Assembly (NCBI GenBank): GCA_030950365.1
Contig: JAUZRQ010000003.1
Coordinates: 1 to 61,350 of the forward strand
Origin: Candidatus Zhuqueibacterota bacterium
Lineage (GTDB): Bacteria; Zhuqueibacterota; Zhuqueibacteria; Zhuqueibacterales; Geothermadaptataceae
DNA: 61,350 bases
Direction: 5' to 3'
Under the pieces are notes generated by a model, which saw nothing but the letters and a program-made list of their open reading frames with translations, was not told the DNA's origin and did not search any database. This document shows positions 44,134 to 54,552 of the stretch, piece after piece. Within the stretch, counting starts at the first letter, position 1, and every line of letters starts with the position of its first letter. The translations under genes were made by a program, and so were the position numbers.

Positions 44134-44153
44134 ACTGCCGACATCTCGGCAGT
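44134..44153. promoter_or_regulatory. inverted repeat upstream of the nap promoter
   Basis: ACTGCCGA-CATC-TCGGCAGT, a perfect 8-base inverted repeat about 50 bases upstream of the -24/-35 region. The position fits an activator site, but it could also be a hairpin of unrelated function. Confidence 0.4.
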
Positions 44154-44548
44154 GATTTTCGGCAGGGAAAACCACGAGACGGTCGGTTTCGGGTAAGACC
44201 AAAGCGTCAGCTTAACACCCAAGCAGACAATGTGGCGCCAACCCCGCACGCTTTCCAATGGCCCCGATTGACGGAGGCGCTCTCTGACGCGTTTAATCCC
44301 AGGGTGGATTGTAGCTGTTTAATTCATAAATATCTCACGTAAGGCCGCTAAGACGCAAAGAAACAACGAATTATGAGATCATGAAAAAAAATTATGTTTT
44401 GGATTCGGTTTTAACGCATAGTAACTGTTCAGCCTCCTACCCGTCATGGCAAAAATCCGCCAGCTGGCGGAGACGACGCAATCTCAACATGCATGGCGCC
44501 CTCAATCCGTGACTATCCGCGTCAATCCGTGGCGAAATGCACGGCCAG

Positions 44549-44565
44549 ACAAGCTGGAAGCTTGT
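44549..44565 (+). repeat. ACAAGCT hairpin repeat, copy 1
   Basis: ACAAGCT-GGA-AGCTTGT, a perfect 7-base stem with 3-base loop, followed by GTTAC. Related copies are at 44801, 44889 and 44944. Confidence 0.65.
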
Positions 44566-44800
44566 GTTACTTAATACGGCAAATGCATCTTGTGGGAGGA
44601 ATAGGTTGCGCCATCTTCCGGCCCATGCGCCCCCCGGGCGGAGAGCAAAAACGAACACTGATAAGGTTCGAAGCCCTGTCAGCGATAGGCACTCATATAA
44701 ATCATTGAAAATCAGTGCAATCTGTGGTTTGTTCCCCCGGCCAAACTTGAGGACGCAAAATCGAGAGAAAACGACTCGTCATTGAAAGGAGCCCGAAGCC

Positions 44801-44820
44801 ACAAGCTGGAAGCGTGTGCT
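44801..44820 (+). repeat. ACAAGCT hairpin repeat, copy 2
   Basis: ACAAGCTGGAAGCGTGTGCT, followed by ACAA. One mismatch in the stem compared with copy 1. Confidence 0.6.
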
Positions 44821-44888
44821 ACAACAACCTCACCCGTCGTTGCAAGGAGCCGCCCATCCGCATCAACGTTATTTGAGATCGCCGTAAC

Positions 44889-44905
44889 ACAGGCTTTCAG
44901 CCTGT
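44889..44905 (+). repeat. ACAAGCT-related hairpin repeat, copy 3
   Basis: ACAGGCT-TTC-AGCCTGT, again a perfect 7-base stem with a 3-base loop. The paired A-to-G and T-to-C changes relative to copy 1 keep the pairing, and the loop is reversed in sense (TTC). Confidence 0.6.
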
Positions 44906-44943
44906 CGGAAACCGCGCAAATCCAAGCCTAAATGACCGCTCAA

Positions 44944-44960
44944 ACAAGCTGCAAGCTCGT
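44944..44960 (+). repeat. ACAAGCT hairpin repeat, copy 4
   Basis: ACAAGCT-GCA-AGCTCGT followed by ACTACC. One stem mismatch. It ends 43 bases before the glnS stop codon and might also help end glnS transcription on the other strand. Confidence 0.55.
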
Positions 44961-45002
44961 ACTACCAAAATCCGATTGTATTATGTGCTAATGAAGAGCC
45001 CT

Positions 45003-46700
45003 TTACGTCCCCTGCGCCTTCTCAATTTTGGCCCAGGTGTCTTTCAGCGTGATGGTCCGGTTGAAGACCGGTTTGCCGGGTTTGGAGTCCCGGGTATCCA
45101 CGCAAAAATAGCCCTGGCGCTCGAACTGAAAGCGTTCGCCGGATTGCGCTTCGGCCAGTCCCGGCTCGGCATACGCGGTGATCACCTTCAGCGAATCGGG
45201 ATTGAGGAACGCTTTGAAATCCCGGCCGTCTTTGTCTGCCTCGGGATACGGCACCGAAAACAGGCGATCATACAACCGCACTTCGATGGGCACGGCATGC
45301 TTTGCCGACACCCAGTGCAACGTGCCGCGGACTTTGCGACCATCGGGCGACCAGCCGCCCCGCGACTCTGGATCGTAGGTGCAGTGCAGCTCCACAATGT
45401 CGCCGTTCTCGTCTTTAATCACATCCACGCAGGTGATGTAGTAAGCATACCGCAGCCGCACCTCGCGGCCGGGCGCCAGCCGAAAAAACTTCTTCGGCGG
45501 GTCCTCGCGGAAATCATCCCGTTCGATGTAAACCACCTTCGAGAACGGAACCTTGCGCTTGCCCATGCGCTCGTCTTCTGGATTGTTGATGGCCTCCATC
45601 TCTTCCACCTGCTCATCCGGATAATTGATGATGACCACCTTGAGTGGATTGAGCACCACCATCCGGCGCGGCGCCACTTTGTTGAGGTGGTCGCGCACGC
45701 AGTGTTCCAGTAGCGCCACATCCACCACGCTGTTGGCTTTGGCCACGCCGATACGGTTACAAAAGTCGCGAATGGCCTCCGGCGTGTAACCACGGCGCCG
45801 CATCCCGGAAATGGTCGGCATGCGCGGATCGTCCCAGCCATCCACATGCCCGCTATTGACCAGCTCCAGCAGCTTGCGCTTGCTCAACACCGTATAGGTC
45901 AGTTCCAGCCGCGCAAACTCGATCTGCTGCGGATGATGGATGCCGAGCTGATCCAGAAACCAGTCGTACAGCGGCCGGTGATCCTCGAATTCCAGCGTGC
46001 AAATGGAGTGCGTGATGCCTTCGATGGAATCGGACTGCCCATGCGCCCAGTCGTAGGTCGGATAAATGCACCATTCGTCGCCACGGCGGTAGTGCGGCGC
46101 CTTGATGATCCGATACATCACCGGATCGCGCATGTTCATGTTCGGATGCGCCATATCGATCTTGGCCCGCAGCACTTTCGAGCCTTCCGGAAATTCGCCC
46201 TTGCGCATGCGCTCCAGCAGATCGACATTCTCTTCCACGCTCCGGTTACGGTACGGGCTTTCTTTGCCCGGCTCGGTGAGGGTGCCGCGGTACTGGCGGA
46301 TTTGCTCGGGCGTGAGGTCATCTACGTACGCCTTGCCCTTTTTCACCAGATCGACGGCGAACTCGTACAATTTCTCGAAATAGTCGGATGCAAAATAGAG
46401 GTGATCGCCCCAGTCATACCCCAGCCATCGCACGTCCTCCTGAATCGACTGCACATATTCCATACTTTCTTTCAGCGGATTGGTGTCGTCAAACCGCAGA
46501 TGGCAGCGCCCGCCGAACTCTTCGGCAATGCCAAAATTGAGCACGATAGACTTGGCGTGGCCGATGTGCAGATAGCCGTTCGGCTCCGGCGGAAACCGGG
46601 TGATCACCTTGCCGCCGTAGCGCCCGGTGCGAAGGTCCTCTTTGATGATGCTGCGAATAAAATCGGTGGAATTGCCGGTTTCATGCTTTTCCTGAGCCAT
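45003..46700 (-). CDS. glnS: glutaminyl-tRNA synthetase
   Basis: A 565-residue class I synthetase. The HIGH motif is HIGHAKS (about 47-53) after FPPEPNGYL, the tRNA/amino-acid site is [10 protein letters not shown], and the KMSKS counterpart is VLSKRKL. The C-terminal anticodon-binding beta barrels are present and the length is standard. It charges tRNA-Gln directly, so this organism need not rely on GatCAB for glutamine. It is a single-gene unit flanked by repeat-rich DNA. Confidence 0.97.
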   Translation of the reverse strand: MAQEKHETGNSTDFIRSIIKEDLRTGRYGGKVITRFPPEPNGYLHIGHAKSIVLNFGIAEEFGGRCHLRFDDTNPLKESMEYVQSIQEDVRWLGYDWGDHLYFASDYFEKLYEFAVDLVKKGKAYVDDLTPEQIRQYRGTLTEPGKESPYRNRSVEENVDLLERMRKGEFPEGSKVLRAKIDMAHPNMNMRDPVMYRIIKAPHYRRGDEWCIYPTYDWAHGQSDSIEGITHSICTLEFEDHRPLYDWFLDQLGIHHPQQIEFARLELTYTVLSKRKLLELVNSGHVDGWDDPRMPTISGMRRRGYTPEAIRDFCNRIGVAKANSVVDVALLEHCVRDHLNKVAPRRMVVLNPLKVVIINYPDEQVEEMEAINNPEDERMGKRKVPFSKVVYIERDDFREDPPKKFFRLAPGREVRLRYAYYITCVDVIKDENGDIVELHCTYDPESRGGWSPDGRKVRGTLHWVSAKHAVPIEVRLYDRLFSVPYPEADKDGRDFKAFLNPDSLKVITAYAEPGLAEAQSGERFQFERQGYFCVDTRDSKPGKPVFNRTITLKDTWAKIEKAQGT

Positions 46701-47247
46701 GGGCCGTTCCTCAAACGTGTTTGATGGTGATGTTTTCAGGGTGTATGCAATTTCTTTATTTTGATGTCGTTATTAACTTTTAGAAGCCACGGATGGATGC
46801 GGATTTGACACGGATCACGACTATCGCAGAATGAAAATTGTTTAATAGGATTGATCCAGTCACATGTCGGTCATACAATTTGACATTGACCCGTGATTGC
46901 AAGGACTCCCGCATCGAGAACAAAATAAGCTTCGCGACGAGGCAATTGTGAAAAGTCCGGAGATCGCCACACCCGCTAACGATCCGTGTCATCCGTTTTA
47001 TCCGTGTTCCAATATCCCGCTTTTTGGAAGCCTAAATTTATGAAAAATTTATCCAAGATGCAAATGAAGTTCAGGTTACGAATTGGAATACCACCCTTTG
47101 CGGTGGCTGCGGCCGTATCCATGCTTATGGGCGGAAAACGCAAATGCAATGATTCATGATATTGCCTTTCAACCGTTTTTGCTTGCCCGAACGCGATGGT
47201 TTCGCTATAATCTATCCATGATCTTCTAACTTTTCAGAAGGAGCCTC
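46701..47247. other. intergenic region with degenerate 'ATCCGTG' repeats
   Basis: About 545 bases with no gene. Two stretches of degenerate repeats face each other: 46783-46815 ('ccacggatggatgcggattt', 'gacacggatcac') and 46976-47015 ('gatccgtgtcatccg', 'ttatccgtgttcc'). AGAAGGAG at about 47237 is the ribosome-binding site of the next gene. Confidence 0.5.
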
Positions 47248-48246
47248 ATGAAATTGCAAGCCAAATGGCTGTTTTGGGGCCTGGCGCTGCTGGTGCTAGC
47301 CTGCGGCAAGCCGCCCACGTTTGAAGTGCCGGAAACCGACGGCATGCGCTGGTTCAAGGGCAATACGCACACGCACACCACCAACAGCGATGGCGACTCG
47401 CCGCCGGAATACGTGGCGCGGTGGTACAAAGAGCACGGCTATCATTTTCTGGTGCTGTCCGATCACAACGTGCTGACCCATCCGCAAATCGTCGCGCATC
47501 TGGTGGATTCGTCCTTCATCGTGATTCCGGGAGAAGAGGTCAGCTCGGGCTTCAACAAAAAGCCGGTGCACGTGAACGGCCTCAATATTTCGCGCCTGGT
47601 GGAGCCGCGCGTCGATAGCAGCATGGTGGCAACGATTCAGGCCAACGTGGATGCGGTGCGTGAAGCCGATGGCGTGCCACACATCAATCATCCCAATTTT
47701 ATCTGGGCGTTTTCGCACCGTGAGCTGCTGCAAATTCGCAACGACCGGCTTCTGGAAATTTATAACGGACATCCGCTGGTGAACAACTGGGGCGGCGGTG
47801 GCTGGCCAGGCATGGAGCAGGTGTGGGATCATCTCCTCACGGCCGGTAAACGCATCTACGGCATCGCCGTGGACGACGCGCATGATTTTCAGGGAGAGTT
47901 CTCGCTGCGCAAGGCCAATCCGGGCCGCGGCTGGGTGATGGTGCGCGCCCACAACCTCGATCCCCTGGAAATCGTACAGAATCTCGAGAAGGGGCTGTTT
48001 TATGCCAGCACCGGAGTCGAGTTGGAGGACGTGATCGTCACGCCGAACCGGATAGAAATCCGCATTCGCCAGCGGTGGGATTTTAAATACCGCACGCAGT
48101 TCATCGGAGATGGCGGGAAGGTGCTGTTCGAGAGCCAGGATAATCCGGCCGTTTTTGAGCTGAATCAGCGGACCTCGTACGTCCGGGCGAAAGTGATGAG
48201 CTCGGGAGGATTTGTGGCCTGGGTGCAGCCGGTGTTTACCAAATAA
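47248..48246 (+). CDS. PHP-domain lipoprotein
   Basis: A 332-residue exported protein with lipobox LVLAC (C19), then a PHP (polymerase and histidinol phosphatase-like) metal-hydrolase domain: NTHTHTTNSDGD, YHFLVLSDHN, HVNGLNIS and INHPNF, followed by VDDAHDF. A beta-rich C-terminal part of about 80 residues ends it. PHP proteins are usually phosphoesterases. A cell-surface form may act on phosphate esters or nucleotides; the substrate is unknown. AGAAGGAG precedes the ATG. Confidence 0.82.
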   Translation: MKLQAKWLFWGLALLVLACGKPPTFEVPETDGMRWFKGNTHTHTTNSDGDSPPEYVARWYKEHGYHFLVLSDHNVLTHPQIVAHLVDSSFIVIPGEEVSSGFNKKPVHVNGLNISRLVEPRVDSSMVATIQANVDAVREADGVPHINHPNFIWAFSHRELLQIRNDRLLEIYNGHPLVNNWGGGGWPGMEQVWDHLLTAGKRIYGIAVDDAHDFQGEFSLRKANPGRGWVMVRAHNLDPLEIVQNLEKGLFYASTGVELEDVIVTPNRIEIRIRQRWDFKYRTQFIGDGGKVLFESQDNPAVFELNQRTSYVRAKVMSSGGFVAWVQPVFTK

Positions 48247-48504
48247 GCATAGTAGTTACAAAAATTTATTAGAACTTGACTGGATGAACAAGATTTTCAG
48301 AATTCTTGATTTCAAAGAAAAACCATGCAGGACTGAGCAACAGCCTGAGTCTTTTTTTTTCGATATCTGCTCCGTGCGCATATGGGAATACAAAGACGGA
48401 CTCATTTGATTCCATCCTGTTCGTCCTGCAAATCCTGTCTTAGCCGACTTTTTTTTCTTGAATGCTAAATTTTGAATTAGAAATAGGCGGTATTTCTTGC
48501 AAAA
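48247..48504. other. intergenic gap with dispersed repeat text
   Basis: This 258-base gap carries degenerate repeats ('tggatgaacaagattttcag' at about 48281-48300 and 'catcctgttcgtcctgc', 'aaatcctgtct' at about 48414-48441) in opposite orientation, plus a T9 run at 48352-48360 preceded by a weak GACT...AGTC stem that could end the PHP gene. Confidence 0.45.
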
Positions 48505-49911
48505 TTGCTACAGAAAATGAGATCTATGTGCAAAACATTAAGCGCGCTCTTTTTCGTAACAGTCACTATATGTTCTGCACTCTACGCACAAAAAGTACAA
48601 ACGGGTCAGGACTTACTTCTCGATCTCGGCTGCCACACCTGCCACAGCGGCCTGGAGACGCCAGATGAGGCAATCATTCGCGAGCGGGCGCCGGATTTGA
48701 GCAACGCCGGCCTGATTTATGAGCCCGGCTATCTGCTTGACTATTTGCAGAACCCCAAGCCGGTGCGCTCCGACATCGGCGCTTCGCGCATGCCCGATTT
48801 CGGCTTCAGCGACGCCGAGGCGCTGGCCGTTGTACTGTTCTTGCGGCAACAAACCGCTCGTGATCCGAACCTGCCAGCTACCGCGCCGGTGACACTTGCC
48901 GAAGCCGATCGCAAGCGGCTGGCGCGACAATTCGACCGGGCAAAAAAATCTCACCCCGCCGTAACCGCCGAACTGGGGAAGGCGATTTTTCGGGCGCAAA
49001 ACTGTATGGCCTGCCACCGCATTCGCGGCATGGCGCCGTGGCCGCGGCCCATGGCGCCGGATTTGGCGCGCGTCATGGAGCGCTTGCAGGAGCCGTGGCT
49101 GCGGGCGTATTTGAAAAAACCGCACGCCGTGCGTCCGCTTGGCTTTTTCCCGGGTAGCGGAAGCCGCATGCCGAATTTCCACCTGACCGATGAAGAAATC
49201 GAGCGCCTGCTGGCCTATTTCAAAAGCGTATCCAGAGCAACCGCCTCGAAGGCCGCCGAGCCCGCGCCGCTGTCGTCGTTTGCCATGAAAAAAGCCCGGG
49301 CCTTGCTGCGCGACAAGCTCTCGTGTCTGGGCTGCCACCGGCTGGGCGAGCGCGGCGGCCGTATCGGGCCGGACCTGTCTTCGCTGGCCGCGCGCATCAT
49401 GCCGGGCTATTTGCAACAAATCGTCCGCGATCCGCAGCGGGCCATGCCGGGCACCATCATGCCCAAAATCCGCATGGTTCCGGTTCACGAGAAAACTGCC
49501 GATCTCATCATCCGCTTTCTGTGGCAGCAGCGCGAGCCGCGACAGGCACAACCCTATTTTTCGCTGGTGGACTTTCCGCCGGTGTTGCCGGAAGGCGGGT
49601 CGCGCGCGGAGCGTCTGTACAAAACCTACTGCGCCATTTGCCACGGCGTAAGCGGCAACGGCGACGGCTACAACGCGCGGTTCTTGCACAAAACGCCGGT
49701 GGTGTTTGCCAGCACGGGCTATATGGCCACCCGGCCAGACGATACCCTGTTCGACGGCATTTTCTCTGGCGGCTATATTTTGAACAAGAGTCCCATGATG
49801 CCGCCGTGGGGAGGAACCCTGTCGGTGGACGATATGCGGCTGCTGGTGCAGTACCTGCGGCAGTTGTGCCAGTGTCAGGGGCCGGCGTGGTCGCGGGATG
49901 GCCAGCGTTGA
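48505..49911 (+). CDS. tetrahaem modular cytochrome c
   Basis: A 468-residue exported protein built from four cytochrome c-type domains, each with one haem motif: CHTCH (about 48), CMACH (about 167), CLGCH (about 274) and CAICH (about 375). Downstream methionines that can serve as sixth ligands are present (e.g. SRMPDFGF, SRMPNFHL, GTIMPKI, SPMMPPW). The signal peptide ends SALYAQ; the exact start among three nearby ATGs is unclear. It is probably a periplasmic electron carrier or donor to a terminal reductase. No partner gene adjoins it. Confidence 0.85.
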   Translation: MLQKMRSMCKTLSALFFVTVTICSALYAQKVQTGQDLLLDLGCHTCHSGLETPDEAIIRERAPDLSNAGLIYEPGYLLDYLQNPKPVRSDIGASRMPDFGFSDAEALAVVLFLRQQTARDPNLPATAPVTLAEADRKRLARQFDRAKKSHPAVTAELGKAIFRAQNCMACHRIRGMAPWPRPMAPDLARVMERLQEPWLRAYLKKPHAVRPLGFFPGSGSRMPNFHLTDEEIERLLAYFKSVSRATASKAAEPAPLSSFAMKKARALLRDKLSCLGCHRLGERGGRIGPDLSSLAARIMPGYLQQIVRDPQRAMPGTIMPKIRMVPVHEKTADLIIRFLWQQREPRQAQPYFSLVDFPPVLPEGGSRAERLYKTYCAICHGVSGNGDGYNARFLHKTPVVFASTGYMATRPDDTLFDGIFSGGYILNKSPMMPPWGGTLSVDDMRLLVQYLRQLCQCQGPAWSRDGQR

Positions 49912-49917
49912 TCCCGG

Positions 49918-51432
<1,515 letters not shown>

Positions 51433-51663
51433 CTAATGCATATGGCAGCATGATAATAAAACCGCGGCACGATTTCAACCCCTTTCGGTTGAACGTGTGC
51501 GGCACAAATTGCTTGAAATTGCCATAGATGCGTTTATTTTTTAAAGCATGATGAGTGGGACATTCCTGAACCCTAGTCCTAAAAATGGAACAGTGTGGGC
51601 CTGGCACACAGGCCTCGTCTGATTGGATACCTGCAATCAGAGCGCTCGCTCCCAAAAGTCAAC

Positions 51664-54063
51664 ATGGCCAAACGGAAAAAATCCAGAAAATCTGCTGCAT
51701 CCGGTGGGAAGAAAAAGACTCCTGCTCCGGCGCCAGCCAAGGGCAAACAACGGCGGTGGGTATGGCCCGTCGTCCTCGTCGTTTCTCTGCTGCTCATTTG
51801 GCAGGGCATTCGCTGGTTCGCTGCTACGCCCGGTAGAGATCAAGGGCTACTTGAATTTCCCCGTCCCCCGCAGCGTGCGTACCGCTCGGCCATCCGGTTC
51901 GAGGATTTCGTCGGCTCGGAGGCCTGCGAACCCTGCCACAAGCAGGAGTACCAGCTCTGGCGGCGGTCCACGCATGGCAATGCCGGCGGCGATCCTGACC
52001 GGGTGCACATTCTGGGCAAATTCGACGGCCGACCGAGGCGTTTCAAAGATGCCGTGGTCATCCCGCAGAAAACCGGCCGCGGACAGTATCAGTTCGTCGT
52101 GCGGCAAAAAGGTTTTCCGGAAAAAACGTTCCGTGTGGATGCGGTGGTCGGCGGCGGGCACATGGTCGGCGGCGGCACGCAAACCTATTTTTCGCGCTTC
52201 CCGGACGGCACTCTGCGCTTTCTGCCGTTCGATTTCATCCGTAAGGAGCAGGTCTGGTTTGGCGAGACCAAGGACCGCCGCGGCTGGGTGCCCATCACCC
52301 CCGCGCTGTCGATTACCGACCTCAGCGAGTGGCCGCCGTCGCGCATTCTCGGCGGCGAACCGAGCTTCAAAAATTGCCAGGAGTGCCACGGCAGCCAGAT
52401 TCAGACTTTTTATGACACCAGGCAAAAGAAATACGTGTCGCGGTATCAAACGCTGCAGATCAATTGCGAGTCATGCCACGGTCCCGGTCGGCGGCATATT
52501 GAGCTCATGCGGCAGGATTCGCGATCGCCTGGGGACGACATCGGCATGGAGCCCCTGGCGGCGCTCAGCAAAGACGCCTCGGTGAATCTGTGCTCGCGCT
52601 GCCATGCCCTCAAGGATCAGCTCGAGCCGGGGTATCTGCCCGGGAAAGGATTGCAAAATTACTACTCACTCAAATTCCCCATGCTCGGCGGCGATCCGTA
52701 TCACGCCGACGGCCGCATTCGCGCTTTCGGCTACCAGCAAAATCATCTGTTCAGCGATTGCTATCTCAACGGCTCCATGACCTGCGTCGATTGCCACGAT
52801 CCGCATTCACAGGATTACCGCGACATCTGGGGGCGGCCGCTGGTGGGCAAATTCGACAACGGCCAGTGCACCGATTGCCACGCCAGTAAAGCGCTGGCGC
52901 CCGAGAAACACTCGCATCACAAGCCGGATTCGCCGGGCAATCGCTGCACCTCGTGCCATATGCCGTTTTTGCAGCACCGCGCTATGGGCAAGACTCTGCG
53001 GTTCGCCCGCTCGGATCACACCATCCCGATTCCGCGACCGGCTTTCGACAACACGCTTGGCATCGAGAATGCGTGTTCGCAGTGCCACCGCGACTGGCCG
53101 GTGGAACGGCTGCAAAATCAGGTGGAGCGCTGGTGGGGCTCGCTGAAACCGCACAAAGCCATCGTCACCGCGCTGCACGAGGCCGATCAGCTTTCAGACC
53201 GGATCACGGCGGCGCGGCGGCTGGTATTGCCGGAGGCGGGCTTCCCCATGGCGCAGTTTGCCGCGATGGCGTATTTCGTGGAGCATTTTTTGGAACCGGA
53301 CATGCCCCGCCTCGAAGGCGAGGTCATTTCACGGTTGCGCGCTTTTGCGGAAAGCGAGGACGTTGATTTGAAGGCGCTGGCCCTGGCGGCGCTGCATCTG
53401 GCTGGCGGTGAAAAGCCCGATGTGCGCCGGTTTTTGATCCGGCAACTGCGGGCCGAGGGCGGACAGGACCGGCCGCTGCGCCTGCGCTGGGGCCTTGCGT
53501 TGGGCTATCTCGGCTCCACCTACCGTGACCGCGGGGATACGCGGAAGGCGCTACTAACCTTTGAGAAGGCGCTTGAGGTGCTGCCCGATCACGAGCCCAC
53601 ATGGACGCATTTGGGCTATACCTATCAGGCCATGGGGGATCACGGCCGGGCGGTGGAGGCGTTTCGCAAAGCGGCGGACCTGGCGCCGGACGATCCGCTG
53701 CCGTGGGTGAATATGGGCGTCTCGCTGGCAAAACTGCAGTCTATTGAGCAGGCCCGCGCGGCCTATCACCGCGCAATTCAAATCAATCCATGGAAGCCGG
53801 AAGCGTATTTCAATCTGGGTAATCTGGCCTACAAAGAGAAAGACTACGAAAGCGCGATCGGATTTTACCGCAAGGCCGTGGAGCTGAATCCGGCGCTGGC
53901 GTGGGGGCATTTTTATTTGGCCCGCTGCTACATCTTAACCAAACAGTTCCGCAAGGCCTACGACGCCGCCCTGGCCGGCCTGCAATACGAACAGGACAAC
54001 GCTTTGGGACAACAAATGTTTTCGGATTTGGAGAGGTATATACGCCAGCAACCAAACAAATAA
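51664..54063 (+). CDS. membrane-anchored octahaem cytochrome c fused to TPR repeats
   Basis: A 799-residue protein from the ATG at MAKRKKSRKS. A lysine-rich N-terminus of about 30 residues leads into one TM helix (33-50). The first half has eight CXXCH motifs (CEPCH, CQECH, CESCH, CSRCH, CVDCH, CTDCH, CTSCH, CSQCH), in the style of cytochrome c554/NrfA-related multihaem proteins. The last 200 residues hold four to five TPR units (e.g. WTHLGYTYQAMGDHGRAVEA). It is distinct from the HAO-family protein. Many such fusions are of unknown function; it may assemble multihaem complexes or act as a periplasmic reductase. Confidence 0.82.
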   Translation: MAKRKKSRKSAASGGKKKTPAPAPAKGKQRRWVWPVVLVVSLLLIWQGIRWFAATPGRDQGLLEFPRPPQRAYRSAIRFEDFVGSEACEPCHKQEYQLWRRSTHGNAGGDPDRVHILGKFDGRPRRFKDAVVIPQKTGRGQYQFVVRQKGFPEKTFRVDAVVGGGHMVGGGTQTYFSRFPDGTLRFLPFDFIRKEQVWFGETKDRRGWVPITPALSITDLSEWPPSRILGGEPSFKNCQECHGSQIQTFYDTRQKKYVSRYQTLQINCESCHGPGRRHIELMRQDSRSPGDDIGMEPLAALSKDASVNLCSRCHALKDQLEPGYLPGKGLQNYYSLKFPMLGGDPYHADGRIRAFGYQQNHLFSDCYLNGSMTCVDCHDPHSQDYRDIWGRPLVGKFDNGQCTDCHASKALAPEKHSHHKPDSPGNRCTSCHMPFLQHRAMGKTLRFARSDHTIPIPRPAFDNTLGIENACSQCHRDWPVERLQNQVERWWGSLKPHKAIVTALHEADQLSDRITAARRLVLPEAGFPMAQFAAMAYFVEHFLEPDMPRLEGEVISRLRAFAESEDVDLKALALAALHLAGGEKPDVRRFLIRQLRAEGGQDRPLRLRWGLALGYLGSTYRDRGDTRKALLTFEKALEVLPDHEPTWTHLGYTYQAMGDHGRAVEAFRKAADLAPDDPLPWVNMGVSLAKLQSIEQARAAYHRAIQINPWKPEAYFNLGNLAYKEKDYESAIGFYRKAVELNPALAWGHFYLARCYILTKQFRKAYDAALAGLQYEQDNALGQQMFSDLERYIRQQPNK

Positions 54064-54552
54064 TTGACAACGGGTGGCATGATTTCAAACCATCCCCGGC
54101 CTAACCCATACTAAAATCGAGATGCGGTGGCCCATTTCCTCAACGTCATCCAGGCCCTCAGCGTTTCCCCTACAACTCTCATTCTTACTTTTTTTGCCAT
54201 CCTCGAAAATTTTTCCTTGCAATTTTACCCCGATTTTTTATCTTTGCAACCATTCAAACCCGGAGCACGAGACAATGCAAATCGTCAAATCCCACAATTT
54301 CCCAATGCTTGCTCACCTTTCCCGCTACCGCTGCGGGCTCCGGGTGGACTCTGCCCAGACTTCGACCATCACTCCCCTTCGCCACCGTACCCGCATTTCC
54401 TGTCATCGCCGTAGGCCCGGCCGGGGCTACGACGCATAATCACATCCGCACAAGCCGTATTATTTTTTTCCCAATCGATACAATCGCATAACCCCATATC
54501 GGGTGGTGCCTGTTTTTATCCCGTTTAAACGTAAAACAGAGGAGCCGTAGCT
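54064..54552. other. leader region of the arginine cluster
   Basis: Almost 490 bases without a gene. A candidate promoter is TTGCAA-N16-TATCTT (about 54216-54243). A GTAGGCCCGG/CCGGGGCTAC near-palindrome (54411-54430) lies in the putative leader and may be a hairpin or dispersed repeat. GAGGAG at 54538-54543 is the ribosome-binding site of the argG fusion. I find no clear ArgR box. Confidence 0.4.
54411..54430. other. GC-rich near-palindrome in the arg leader
   Basis: GTAGGCCCGGCCGGGGCTAC, near-symmetrical about its centre with one mismatch per arm. It may be a leader hairpin or one copy of a dispersed element. Confidence 0.4.

Larger units (their letters stand above)
43935..45002. other. 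1.07-kb intergenic region rich in repeats
   Basis: No credible gene. From the left: the nap operon promoter (44044-44083), a hairpin ACTGCCGA-CATC-TCGGCAGT (44134-44153), and a block of dispersed repeats at 44330-44990. The block includes four ACAAGCT-type hairpins and degenerate 'aatccgtg' and 'aatctgtgg' text. Open frames here are repeat readings without start signals. Confidence 0.6.

Noticed and set aside
44660-44680. GGTTCGAAGCC, which resembles a tRNA T-loop
   Set aside because: The flanking bases do not pair as a T-stem, and no acceptor stem or anticodon arm is present.
44330-44990. Repeat cluster considered as a CRISPR array
   Set aside because: Units differ in sequence and spacing, are short palindromes, and no cas gene is present in the window.
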